Shown here: piece after piece, positions 43,137 through 56,698 of the stretch
Numbering within the stretch: the stretch's first letter is position 1
Layout of the letters: each line of letters begins with the position of its first letter
NCBI GenBank assembly: GCA_002104895.1
Contig: MCFG01000013.1
Location: forward strand, 132,001-196,000
Direction of reading: 5' to 3'
DNA from: Anaeromyces robustus
Lineage: Eukaryota > Neocallimastigomycota > Neocallimastigomycetes > Neocallimastigales > Neocallimastigaceae
Length of the DNA stretch: 64,000 bases
Position numbers and translations under genes: made by a program
Notes under the pieces: generated by a model
What the model was told of the DNA's origin: nothing
Seen by the model: only the letters and a program-made list of their open reading frames with translations
Database searches by the model: none

Positions 43137-43927
43137 AATTATTTTTGTTGTACCACTTTAATTTTATTAAATAAAAAAAAATAAATAAAATGATTTTATT
43201 TCTATTTTTATTGTACCACCTTATATGAAAAGTATTTATTCAATTTCTTGTTTTTTATTATTTTTTATTTTTATATATTTATTTCTTATTAACAAAAACT
43301 ATCATTATCTATTATTAATTATTTATTATTCCTTCAATATAATAATAATATTAATACTATAATAAATAATGATTGATTTATTTTATATTAATATTTTTTT
43401 TAAAAAAATTTTATATTTCTTTTATATAAACTTAAAATAAAAAATAAATATGATATATCTTTATATTTAGGATATAAAAATATATATAAATATAAACATA
43501 TTTATAATTATATCCCAAACAACTTACTATTTAAAAAAATAAAAAAAATATTTAAAATAATAATTTATAAATTATTTATAAATTGTTAATATAGAAATGA
43601 TATTTAATTTATAATTTATTTATTATTAATTCATTTTTTATGATAAATTAAATAATATATAATTAATGATTTTATTATTTATTTATTATTTTTATTTTAT
43701 TTTTTTTTACTTATTTATTTATTTATAATATATATTAAATAAATAAAGAAAGAAAGAAAAGAAAGAAAGAAAGAAAGAAAGAAAGAAAAAAAAAAAAAAA
43801 AAAAAGAATAGTAAAATATAGAGTTAGTTATTAAAAAAAAATATTACAAAAAAAAAAAAAAAACAATGAAAAAAAGAGAATAAACAAAAAATTAAGATTA
43901 TTTTTAAATTTAATATTAAAATTATTA

Positions 43928-43960
<33 letters not shown>

Positions 43961-44602
43961 GTTATTTTTATTATTTATTTTACAAAAGTATTTTTTTTTT
44001 TTTTTTTTTTTTAAGCATAATATTATTTATACATAATATTATTTATATATCTATAAATAATATATAAAAAAAAAGATTGTGATTTTTAAGAGAAAAAAAA
44101 AATAAAAAAAAAAAGATTACAATTTACGTTAAATGAATATTTCTTAACATATAAATTAATTAAAATTATGCAGAAAAAAAAAAATAAAAAAAGATAAACA
44201 TATTAATATTTATATATCTATATATTATTTATATAATAATATTATATTTACTATATTTAATTTTTTTTTTTTTTTTTTTTCAAATTGATAATTAAATTAT
44301 ATTAATGTTTGTAATAATACAAATTATATATAAATAATATAATTAATTATAATGCTAATTAATTACTATAAATGTTTTATTTTATGAGAAAATGAAAAAT
44401 ATATATATATATATATGTATATGCATATATTAAAAAAAATGAAATATTATATAATAAAATAAAATAAGATAAAATAAAATGAAATAAATAAATAAAAAAA
44501 AAAAAAAGATTATAACTTTTTTTTTTTTTTTTATTATTTTAATATTATAATTATTTTTATTTATCTTTCAATATTTTTTTTTTCGTCTTTTATTACTATT
44601 AC

Positions 44603-44636
<34 letters not shown>

Positions 44637-44766
44637 TACCTTTTTATTTTTATTTTAATTTTTTTTTTTTTATAAATAAGTAATAATGATGATAGGAAAT
44701 CATTAAAATTTCTTGATTCATCATTTAATATCAATTGATTTTTTTTTTAATTTCTTTCCATATTGA

Positions 44767-47700
44767 TCATTGTCTTTCTTCTTTGATTTCTTGATCATTA
44801 TTTTCATTTTGATCTTGATTTTCATTTTCATTTATACTTTGATGATTTTGTTCTTGATTTATATCATTTGAAGAATTTCCTTTATCTATTTCTTTTCCAT
44901 CTCTTGTTTCTCCTATGCCTTCATTTTCATTTTCATCTTCATCTTCTCCTTTATCTTTCATTTCTATTTCTTTATTAATTGGTGGTGGAGGCAAAACTGT
45001 AGATGAATTGGAAATTGAGGAGATTGAATTACTATTAGTTATACCAGAATTAGAAGAAACTGAAGTTGAAGGTATAACTATCATATTATCTTGATGATTT
45101 TGATGATTTTGATGATTTTGATGATTTTGATGATTTTGATGATTTTGATTATTATTACTATTATTATTACTATTATTATTAGTTATATTAATGACATTTG
45201 AAGAAGTAGAAGGACTAAAAGAAGTAGAAGATTGTATTGGTGCTGGAGGTGGTGATGCTGAAGTTGATGCTGAAGTTGATGCTGATGTAGATGAAGAAGA
45301 TGGTAAAATAGAAGGATGTGAAGTAGAATAATGACAACCTAAATGATTTTGAACAAAATCTTCTTCTAAAGTTTGTAATCCTTCACCATAATCTAAAACT
45401 TCAAACCATGTTTTAGCATTGGTTCCAGTACCTCGTTGAAAAGCACAAACTAATCGACGTTCATCAATTTCAATTTTCCATACACATTGTATACCAGTAA
45501 CTAAATCACGTTTATAGGTACCATAATTCGTTTTAGAACTAACACCACCAACTTCTGAAAGTTCAGAAGGTCCATGAATTTTATTTTTATGTTCATCTGA
45601 ACATAATTCCCATAATTTAATTGCACCTTCACTACCTGAAACAATACGATTTAATCTTGCATCATGATGGAAACATGTAATTGCTGCAGTATGTCCATAT
45701 AAGGCGGATATAAATCTTCCTGTAGAAGGTGACCATATACGGAGGGTATTATCTGCAGCAGCAGAAACAATATAATTTGGTGAAATTTCTAATAAACCTA
45801 CCAAAGAGGAATGTCCTTTTATATATATTATAAATAGAATATAAAGAAAAGTAATAAAGAAGAAGAGAATATAATAAAATAGAATAAAATAAAATAAAAT
45901 AAAATAAAATAAAATAAAATAATAATTTATATTAAAATAAATAATATTATAATAAATAATATTATAATAAATAATATTATAATAAATAATATTATAATAA
46001 ATAATATTATAATAAATAATATTATAATAAATAATAAAATAATAAATGATATTATAATAAATAATATTATAATAAATAATTAAATATATGAATATTTATA
46101 AAAAAAAATAAAAAAATAATTAAATTAGTATAAAATGTAAAATTATATATATTTAATATATATATTATATTTCATTTATTCCTATCTTTTTATTTATTTA
46201 TTTATTATATTATATTATATTATATTATATTATATTATATTGTGTTATATTATATTATATTATAGGATTATTATTATCAATTTATTTATTTATTTCTTTT
46301 AATTTACCTTCTAATTGATATAAACATTGTCCTGTTTTGGTTGACCATACTCTAACAAATGTATCCATACTACCACTGGCAGCTAATTCTAATTCTGGAC
46401 TATAACCAACACTATAAACTTTATCTAGGTGACCACGTAATAAATGAACACTTTCACCAGTTCTTAAATCCCATACACGTACTGTAGAATCATAACTACC
46501 ACTTACTAATACATTACCACTACCAGCTACGGCTCTTACAGATTGGGTATGACCATGAAGGGTATGTAAAAAATAAGGGTTTACATTATTTGAAGAATTA
46601 TTACTAGTAGTAAGTGAAGTTGTATTTGTTCCAGTAGTTACTGTAGATTGTTGTAATTGTTGTACTAAGGGCATACTTGCAAATGGTTGAGGTTGTGATT
46701 GTTGTGATTGTTGTGATTGTTGTGACTGTTGTGACTGTTGTGATTGGGATTGGGATTGTTGTAATGGTTGAAGTTGTTGTCGTTGTTGTTGATCTAAATT
46801 TCCTAAAGTCATAGTTGCTAATTGATCTTGATCATTTATATTCATTGTTTGTTGTTGAGCTTGTTGAGCTTGTTGTTGTTGAGATTGTGGAAAATAAGGT
46901 TTATCTTTTTTCGTATCAGGTAAACGCCAAACTCTTAAAGTGGTATCTCTTGATCCTGTAACAATTAAAGGATACTCTGGTTCTATTTTACCTGTAATAG
47001 GATTTTTAGTTGGAATAAGAATTTGAAGACATCTTACTGTACTAGTATGACCTTCAAATTGATGAGTACATTTACCTTCTTCAATATCCCATATTCTTAC
47101 AGTTCGATCTGTACTACCACTAACTAATGTATTACCATAATAATGAAGTACCCAAACACCACCAGTATGACCAGTTAATTTTTTACGTAATTTACCAGTA
47201 GCTGTATCATATATATTAATAATATTATCATCTGAACCAGAAATAATTTTATCATCATCAAATTGTAAGCATGTAACCACCATACTACCATTACCTGGAA
47301 ATGATACTTGATGACATCTACCATTATTCCAATTCTTTTTCAATAAATAATGACGTCGATATAAATATTTATATAAATTAGGTGGTATTTCATATCCTTG
47401 ATTTTGTAATAAAGATGCAAAGTTTTCTTTATTCTCATCAGATAAATCTTCTAATATATATTTTAATGAAAGAGACCATACAAAATATATTATTATTATT
47501 ATTATTATTTTGGTTTTTTGATTTATTTTGTTGTTTTATTCGTGTTTTTCGTTTTTTTTTTTTTTAATTTGTATATTGTTAAAAATATATTGAATATATA
47601 AATTGTATAAAATTCATATAAATATAAATATAAATATATATAATATAAATTTAATGAATATATATATATAAAATTGAAAAAAAAATTTATATTTAAATAT

Positions 47701-49719
47701 AAATATATATAAATATATAGTATATATTTAAATAAATAAATAAATATAATAATAAATTAAAAAATATATATATATATTTATATATATATATTTTTTTCAT
47801 TATATTAATAAATATATATTATACTAAAACAATTAAATAAATTATATTATTATATAATTACCACTAATATACGATAGAGAATGTGCATCTTCTTTTAAAG
47901 ATGATGTATTAATATTTTTATTAGTACTTGTACTTGCTATATTTTTATTTAAATCAAAATTTGAATCTATTTTGTTTTTAGTTTTATTCTTATTCCAAAG
48001 AATAATAGCATCTTTAATTTCTTTTTCATCAATCCAAAAATCATTTTTTAATTGATGTTTCCAAATGGATGAATCAACACCTGAACTATTAAAAAGTTTA
48101 TACCATGATTTTGATACTTGAGAACAAACTGCGATACTATGAAAATCAAGATATTGAATAATACGATAGCTAAGATCTACAGGTAATAAACTGAAAAAAT
48201 CATATTTTAATGAAGTTAAAATAAGAGAAGAAATATATTGAAGGGTAGGTACGCGACAACGTTTTAATAATTGCAATAAAATATAAGATTTCATTGTTGG
48301 TGGAAGTACATCAAATGTAGATATTATATATGGAATATTTGAAACGGGTATTTCCTGATTATATGAAAGATCAGTTAATTCTCTGAAAGGTGAAGAATTA
48401 CCTTTTACTAAATCTAAATAATCATCCTTTTCTTCATTATCACTTTTTATTTTTGAATCTGGGGTTGGAGACATACTTGGACTTGGTAAATTCTTATTAC
48501 ATTCTGAATCACTTAAATTTAAAGAAGTAGTTGGTGTTGCCGTACTATTACGATTATTTGAAATATTCATATTATTATTATTGAAAACTTCCTCATGTGG
48601 ATTAACATCTTGTTGTGAAGCATGTCGTTTATGTGGTTTACATATTGAAGGTGAATCATGAAGATGTGAAGTAGAATCTTTAGATTCTTCATCTTCAAAA
48701 TACATATCGTTTTGAATTAATGGATCAATATCTGGAGCTGGTCTTTTACGATTAATACGTTTAATATAAGGATTTGATGAATTTGATATTAATTTACTAT
48801 TAACTGTATTAGTTTTAGTTATTTTCAACCCATTTCCAACAATATGATAGTCAGGTTGATCCTTTTTTAAATACATTTGCATATTTTAAAAATAAGATAA
48901 AAAAAAATAGTTATCATTAATAATAAAATAAAAATAATAATAATATATTCTTGAAAGTTATTTAAATAATGTTTAACAAAAAATTTCTATATTATTAATA
49001 AATTATTATAGGTTATATATAATATTACTTATAATTTTAAATAAAAATATTTTTCTTTTATCAATTTTCAAAATTTTTATTTTTATTTATTAAATAAGCT
49101 ATAAATATATGTATAATTATTTAATACTAACGATTTCAATTTCTTTAAAATAAGTAGGTGATCCATTAAGATCAAATTGAAAGTTTTTCAAATTATATGG
49201 GGTGGGAATATTTGCTAATGGATATGTGGAAGAATCATAGTCCTCAGGTAAATCTGGTGGCGCAAAGAAAAGTGGAGGATATTCAGTTGTCGTTGTTGTT
49301 TTTGTAACAATAGTAGTTGTTACAGAAGTAGGTGTTAAAGACATATTTCCATATTTATATTTTTGATATTGTTCATTATCTTTTTTTTTAATAGAAGTAT
49401 TTTTTGCCTTTACTTTACTTCTCAATTTTTTTATATCTATTGATAAATTGTTTAATATTGATATTTATTATATTTATTAATGTTGAAAAAAAAATAATAT
49501 AGTTTAAACGTTTAATAATATTAATACATTTTGTCAATGCATTCAAAAGAATAAATATATTTTTATGAAAAAAAAAATAAATTATACATTAATAAAGTTC
49601 AATAAAAAGAAAAAAAAAGATATTTTTTTTACATTATATAAAAATTTTATAAAAAATAAAAAAATTTATCATAAAAAATAAAGACTATTACTTGTATTTG
49701 TTTTTTGTTGCGGAATCAT
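44767..49719 (-). CDS. CDC4: Cdc4/FBXW7-like F-box WD40 protein
   Basis: Five exons, 1174 residues: 49719-49692, 49436-49132, 48861-47862, 47450-46308, 45815-44767; phases 1, 0, 1, 1 agree. In SCF ubiquitin ligases this family binds Skp1 through the F-box and phosphorylated substrates through a WD40 propeller. Visible: disordered N terminus; a dimerisation-type helix block (STFDVLPPTMKSYILLQLLK, about 292-337); F-box (LPVDLSYRIIQYLDFHSIAV ... SKSWYKLF, about 334-381); the linker before the propeller (YRRHYLLKKNW); and eight blades from about 490 (SGSDDNIINIYD, SGSTDRTVRIWD, TGSRDTTLRVW, SGSYDSTVRVWD, SGSMDTFVRVWS, SAAADNTLRIWS, SGSEGAIKLWE and a last degenerate one). A Gln-rich insert of about 100 residues separates blades 3 and 4. 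The last 180 residues are low complexity with an HQN repeat. Nuclear, cell-cycle role inferred from family. Confidence 0.93.
45935..46078. repeat. Intronic 15-bp minisatellite in the CDC4-like gene
   Basis: The unit AATAAATAATATTAT recurs about nine times in the last intron (45816-46307), followed at 46205-46262 by a 5-bp TATAT-type run. Both are non-coding. Confidence 0.85.
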
Positions 49720-50660
49720 TTCTTTCTTTTTTATATATTTATATATAAAAAAAATGTTATATACTATTTATAAATGTTTTTTATAAAAATTACCTTACTA
49801 ATAAATAATTATAATTTAAATTTGAATTTAAATATTAATAAAATATATTTATATTTATAGAAATAAACTAATAATAATTTAAATATATATATATAAATAA
49901 AAAAAATATAATAATAGTAATAAATATAAAATGAATATACTATATTTTTGATACTTCACTTTTAATAATCCATAAATATATTAATACTGACTAATAAAAG
50001 TTGATAAAAATGATAATTTTAGCAATTTACTTATTATTATATTATTTTTTTAGTATTTTTAAGCGTGTTTTAACTGAAGATTTGTTATAATAATATTACT
50101 ATACTGTCCTTTTTTATATTACAATATTATTAATTAAATTTTATCTAGCTTTATTATTACTATTATTATTATTATTATTATTGTTGTTGTTATATATTTT
50201 TTATTACTAATTTGATTTGAGTGTTTGTTATAATTATTGAATAAATTTCTTTTTTTTTTTTTAAAAAAAAATAAAAAAGCTTAAAATGAAATATTGTTTG
50301 ATTATTTTTTGTATAAATGAGTACAATCTTAATAATTAGATGGAAATAAATAATAAATGTGTTTTTAAACAATTATTTTATTTTTAATATGTTTTAAAAA
50401 TTATATATACAAATAACTAATAAAATTTACAATTTCAAAATTAGTAGAGAATAAAAAAAAGTTATAATATATATTTTGATAATATATGAATGATAAAAAT
50501 AAAAAAAAAAAGAAAAAGAAAAACAGTAAATATGTCGTAATATATATATATTTTTTTAATTTTTCAATATAATAAATTAGGATTTATAAATTATTTATAT
50601 TAATTAAAAATCATTAAATTAATAAAAAAATATAATTAAATGAATTAAATAAAAACAATA

Positions 50661-50691
<31 letters not shown>

Positions 50692-50729
50692 AATAAATAA
50701 ACAAAAGATAATAAATAAAACAGTAGAAA

Positions 50730-50776
<47 letters not shown>

Positions 50777-51531
50777 GTAAATAAAAATAATATATTATAT
50801 ATTTATTAAATAAATTATTATATTAATAAAAATTATTTATTTATTTATTTATTATTTTATTTATTTATTTATATTTATTTAATTAACTTTTTTTTAATTA
50901 TCATTATAAAAATAAAAAAATTTTATAATACAATTTATTAATATTTGTTTATATATATTATATAAAACATGCTTTTTATATAAATTATAGGGTTCTATTA
51001 TATATGTATAATTAAATTTTATAATATTCTATTATATATAATTTATTATCATTTATTGATTAAATATTATCATTTATTAAATCTTTTATTATTAAAATAA
51101 TATATATGAAAAAATAACTAACAAATATTAAAAGGTTTATATAAATATTATTATATTTTATTAATGATTTTTTTATTTCTTTATTTATTTTTAATTAGAT
51201 ATAAATTTATAAAAAATAAATAATATAAATTTATTTATTTTTTTTTTTTTTAAAATAAAATATCATTAATAATAAAAAGTATTAATTAATGATATTAAAA
51301 AACAGCTATTTAATGATAAATATATTATAATATATATATAACACTATTTTATTTATATATTAAAATATTAAAATATATTTATACTCTATAAAAGTCATAA
51401 TAAAAAAATAGAAAAAGAATAAAATAATAAAATAATTATTTTCTTTCTTTCTTTCTTTTTTTTTTTTTTTTTTTTACTGTTTTTTTGCTTTCTATTTTAT
51501 AAAAAAAAATATATATATATATTTATCTTAT
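49720..51531. other. Intergenic region with AAAT arrays
   Basis: 1.8 kb of A/T sequence between the CDC4-like start and the stop of the glucanase. It holds (AAAT)n arrays at about 50660-50690 and 50730-50790, a (CTTT)n run at 51440-51456 and AT dinucleotide runs. No exon was found. Confidence 0.6.
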
Positions 51532-53349
51532 TTATTTCTTTTGATAAACACGGACATAATCAACAATCATTTCTGGACGAGTCCATTGTGGTGTATCACG
51601 ACCATAATCAAATTCACCAATACCATTGAAATAATTACCACCAACAGCAACATTTAATAAAAGATGGAATTTTTCATCAAATGGTTGACGAATCTTTTTA
51701 TATGGATTATTACCCTTACCAGACCAGAAACTTCTACGAAGATCAACAAAGAAAGTGACTTCTTCATCTACTGAGAATAATAAATAATCTTCTTCCCAAT
51801 CTAATCCATAGACATGGAAATCATTAATAATATTAGAAAGGTTGTATGTTTTATCTACAAAATCATTATTTGGCCATTGACCACCAAAATGAATAGCATT
51901 TCCAATAGCATTTGATACTTGACCTCTAGCTTCCATAATATCAATTTCACCAGAAGCTGCCCATGTACCATATACATCATCTTGTGGTAACATCCAAATT
52001 GCTGGCCAAAGATATGGACCTGCTGGTAATTTAGCTTTTACTCTAATTTTACCATATTTCCAAGCATTACCACTTTTATATGTTCTAATACGACCACTAG
52101 TAGTACTTTGAGTCCAACCACATGAATCTTCATTATTATTAGTACATGTTTTCATTTCTTGATCAGTTAATTTATATTGACCTTTTGGAACAGCTTTAAT
52201 ATGAAGTTGACCATTCTTTACAAAAATATTTTCATCATGATCAACATAACATTGTTTTTCACCGTTACCACCTCCCCAACAATTAACTTCAACATCCCAT
52301 ACAGATCTATCTAATTTATTTCCTTCAAATTCATCTGAAAATACTAATTTATAATCATCCATACTTGGAATTGATGGAGCCTTAGAATCTTCTGGTGGAG
52401 TAGTTGGTAAAGTTTGAATAGGTTCTGGTTCATTAACATGACGTGGTAATTGATAGACACGAACATAATCAATAATCATTTCTGGACGAGTCCATTGTGG
52501 TGTATCACGACCATAATCAAATTCACCAATACCATTGAAATAATTACCACCAACAGCAACATTTAATAAAAGATGGAATTTTTCATCAAATGGTTGACGA
52601 ATCTTTTTATATGGATTAGTTCCCTTACCAGACCAAAAACTCTTACGAAGATCAACGGTATAATATGGTTTCTCGTCAACAGTAAAGATAAGGAAGTTTT
52701 CTTCCCAATCTAAACCATAAACATGGAAATCATTAATAACATTTTTAATAGAAGCTGTTTCAGACATAAAGTCATTATCTGGCCATTGACCACCAAAATG
52801 TATTGCATGACCTACAGCATCAGGTACTTGACCTCTAGCTTCCATAATATCAATTTCACCAGAAGCTGCCCATGTACCATATACATCATCTTGTGGTAAC
52901 ATCCAAATTGCTGGCCAAAGATATGGACCTGCTGGTAATTTAGCTTTTACTCTAATTTTACCATATTTCCAAGCATTACCACTTTTATATGTTCTAATAC
53001 GACCACTAGTAGTACTTTGAGTCCAACCACATGAGTTTTCATTATTATTAGTACATGTTTTCATTTCTTGATCAGTTAATTTATATTGACCTTTTGGAAC
53101 AGCTTTAATATGAAGTTGACCATTCTTTACAAAAATATTTTCATCATGATCAACATAACATTGTTTTTCACCGTTACCACCTCCCCAACAATTAACTTCA
53201 ACATCCCATACAGATCTGTCTAATTCATTTCCTTCAAATTCATCTGAAAAAACAAGTTTCATTTCATCAACAGATCTTATAGTTGGTTCGCTAAATTGTG
53301 ATTCATCAATAGTTGTTGTCGTTTTGGTTGTAGTGGTTGTGGTTGTTTT
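51532..53349 (-). repeat. Internal 909-bp tandem duplication (two GH16 units)
   Basis: Corresponding bases lie 909 bp (303 codons) apart. Blocks of about 51567-51707 versus 52476-52616 and about 51916-52310 versus 52825-53219 are almost identical at DNA level, including silent sites, while the block between them (51708-51915 versus 52617-52824) has diverged in DNA and protein. Confidence 0.92.
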
Positions 53350-53659
53350 TTTAACTGTAGTTGTAGTTGTTGTAGGTTTTGGATCTGAATTTGATGAACA
53401 ATTGTTTTTAATACCACACCAATTATCATTTTCTATACCCCATTCTCCATCATTATCAGAATAAATAACAGTACATCCAGAACAACATGGATATCCTAAT
53501 TTTTCAGAAAAACAATTTTCTGTATTACAAAGTGATGGATTAATACCACACCATTCATCATCTTCTACACCCCAATCACCACTTTCGTCAGAATAAAGTA
53601 CAAGACATGTTTTTGAACAACATTTATAACCAATAGATTCAAAAGGACATATATTAGTA

Positions 53660-53697
<38 letters not shown>

Positions 53698-54175
53698 ATC
53701 ATTATCATCACCTAAACCAGCACCATATACTAATTCATTATTAACACATGAATAAATTGCTGGATTATAACATGCTATGTTACATCCTTTTGTGCCAACA
53801 GGACTAATAAAATAAAATAAAATAATAATAATAATAAAAAGCAAAAAAAAAAAAAAAAAAATTAAAATTAATATTAAAAAAAAAGGAATATAATAATTTA
53901 TTATTAAATTTTATTCTATTGTTCATATTACGTTAATTAAAATTGGAAAACATTATTCTATTATTTTTTACTTATAAAATTATTATAACATACATTTAAT
54001 TTTATTTTTAATTTCATTTTTAAGTAACTTACCATAATAAATCGTTTTTATAACAAACATACTCTTGAGGTGAATAACATTGTTTGCCACAAGATTTTAA
54101 ATTACTTCCACATTGAGCACTAACATTTTTAAGTAAATTAATTATTAAAAGTAATGAATTTATTTTTTTTAACAT
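51532..54175 (-). CDS. Secreted tandem GH16 beta-glucanase with two fungal dockerins
   Basis: Two exons, 804 residues: 54175-54033 and 53803-51532 (phase 2, joining TG|T as Cys). Order: signal peptide ([20 protein letters not shown]); two Cys motifs like CBM52 ([28 protein letters not shown]); a Pro-Glu linker; two fungal dockerins (about 100-135 and 144-180, GYKCC ... [11 protein letters not shown] and GYPCC ... [11 protein letters not shown]); a Thr-rich linker; and two GH16 domains (about 224-500 and 527-804). Each GH16 has the catalytic EIDIME (E364/D366/E369 and E667/D669/E672). GH16 enzymes of this type cut beta-1,3 or mixed beta-1,3-1,4 glucans, retaining configuration. Dockerins attach the enzyme to the fungal cellulosome, so it probably helps to degrade plant or microbial glucans in the rumen. 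The second ATG gives a clean signal peptide; an upstream in-frame ATG at 54232 is less likely. Confidence 0.95.
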
Positions 54176-54713
54176 ATTGAATCTAATAATTTTTTTTAAA
54201 AAAAATCCAGTTTTACTTGTATGTATTATCAAAATTTTTAATTTATATATATATATTTAATAAATTCTATAGTATATATCCAGTATATAATATATTTTAT
54301 ATATATATTATTAAGTGAAGTAATAAATAATTATATTTTATAATTATATTTAATTTCTTTTCTGAAAGATTATCTTTTTAAATAAATGAATTAAAACAAA
54401 AATAAAAATTATTATTTTTTTAAAGTTAATAAGAAAATTATTTTATAAATATAAAATAGAAAATATAAAAAAATATCAATATAAAAAAAAAAAGAATTAA
54501 ATAATTCTTTTTTTAGAATTAAAATAAATTACAGATAAAACACCTTATTTATATACTAATTTTTATTACATAAAAAAAAAAAATAAATATTAACAATAAA
54601 AGTTAGGTTGTGATTATCAAATTTCTTAATATTGTATTTATTATTATTATTTTATTAAAAATATAATAATAATAAAATTTTTGTCAATCAATAATATTAA
54701 ATAATAAATTAAA

Positions 54714-54749
<36 letters not shown>

Positions 54750-56698
54750 TGTAAGTATATAATATCATAATTAATATATATATTAATATACAAAATAAAA
54801 TTTCAACCGCTAAAAAAGAAAATTTATGATTTTTTTTTTTTTATAATGAACATAATTGTAATTAAATAAATAATTTAAAATAAAAAAATAATTATATAAT
54901 TAAATTTGTTTGGGATAATAGGATAATAAATAAATTAAATATATATAATTGGATTTTTAAAATGTAACTATTAAGATTATAAACTTTAATAAAATAAATT
55001 AATAAAATACAAATTTATATAACAATTATATAAAACATTATAAGAATATAAACTTTAATAAATATCAATTAATAAAATATAAAACTATATTTATAATTTT
55101 TTTATATACTATTATGTATAATATTAAATATAGTTTAATATAAATTCAGTGAAAAAAATCATATCATTATTTATTCAAAAATCAAAAAAAAAAAAAAAAA
55201 AAATTTTTTTAATAAAATAAATTAATATATATTGTATAATGTTCATTTTGTGTCACTTTTGTCACTGTGACACAAAAAGAATTAAAAATATCCAATGATA
55301 TATATCAAAAGTAAAAAACAAAAAACAAGAAATTAATAAATATAATTATAAATTTAATTATGTCATGTTTATTATTAATGATTAATGATATTTATATTAC
55401 TTTTAAGCTAAGTAAGATTTAATTAAATAAGGTGATGTTGTAAAACAATACTCTATATTTTTATTTTTAATTTTTATATATTAAAATATTCATATTTTAT
55501 ATTTTTTTGTTTAATTTTTATATATTAAAATATTCATTTTTTATTTTTTATACATATTAAAAAAAATTAATTGTCATAACATATAATATTTTATAAATAA
55601 TAATATAATAATAAAGTATATGAATCGAAGATACAACAAAATAAGATATATCCTTTAAAAAATTACTTAATAAATGTATAACAAAACAAAACAATATATA
55701 TATTTCTAATTATTAAATAAAGATTGATAATAAATTTATATTTATATTAATTGCTAAATGTAATTTATTAAAAATAAATATAAAAGGAATAGCCAATATT
55801 GAAATTTTTATTATTTTTTATACAATATTTTTTTTTAATATGTTTTAGGGAAAAAAAATATGAAAATAAAAAAAAAAAAACAGAATCTTCATTACTATGA
55901 ATTTGATTAAATTAAGTAATAATTTAATTTATTACAATATTAGTTATTTTATTTCTTAATTTTTTACCTTTTAAAACAATTTCAACAATGAACTTTATGT
56001 CTTTATGTAATATCATGATTACATCACCTTATAATTTGTAATTTTTATTTAAAAATAAATTTCTGAAAGTAAGATTTTTTTATTCTAATCTAAAAATTCT
56101 AAATGTAAGGTGATTTTATTTTAATATAATTTCTAAATGTAACTAAACAAAAAATACTTTTAACCTAATAATAATACTATAATATAATATAAATGTATTT
56201 AATTATGTATAATTATATCTTGAAATAAAAATTAGTATTTAGTATTTATATTAACTACTAATTTTTTTTTCTTTTTTCATTTTATTATATAAAAAATGAT
56301 TTATAAAATAAAACTATAATTATATATTAATTATATATATTATTATCATTTATATTAACAAATATTTTTATTTTATTTTACTTTTATTTTTTATTCTTTT
56401 TTTTTATTTTTTTTTTTTTTTTTATTTTTTTTTCTATAGTATGGTTTAACATTTTTTAATTTATTATTTATATTTTTAATTTTATTATATATATATATAT
56501 AATTTTAATATATATATAATAATATATTTTTATAATTATTTAAATACATTAAATATATTTAAATATATTTTTCTATTTTTTTTTTTAATATTTTATTTTT
56601 ATTTTTATTTATTTTACTTTATTTTATTTTATTTATTAATTTCATTTTATTTATTATTATTAATTTATTATATAATTTTACAAGCTTAATAATATATT
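54176..56698. other. Intergenic region with one GC-bearing hairpin
   Basis: 2.5 kb of A/T sequence between the glucanase start and the stop of the ABC transporter, with (TTA)n at 54716-54750 and poly-T tracts at 56401-56432. The only structured feature seen is the inverted repeat at 55246-55277. No exon could be supported. Confidence 0.6.
55246..55277. repeat. Inverted repeat, 11-bp arms (TTTTGTGTCAC)
   Basis: TTTTGTGTCAC at 55246-55256 pairs with GTGACACAAAA at 55267-55277 across a 10-base loop that repeats the TGTCAC motif. The GTGTCAC core stands out in this AT-rich DNA and could be a protein-binding palindrome. Confidence 0.75.

Larger units (their letters stand above)
37015..44766. other. 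Largest gene-free region, 7.75 kb
   Basis: No gene could be supported on either strand. The DNA is near-pure A/T with (TTTA)n at 38707-38760, (AAT)n at 39758-39822, (AAAT)n at 42960-43136, (GAAA)n at 43746-43789, long poly-A/T tracts and a 32-bp perfect hairpin at 41112-41183. A minus-strand open frame near 39290-39073 (start HKFIDMKNDDKI) follows an acceptor-like TAG but no compatible upstream exon was found. Confidence 0.6.

Noticed and set aside
50190-50372. 60-residue minus-strand frame
   Set aside because: AT-rich chance frame with no similarity, no splice context and no composition shift.
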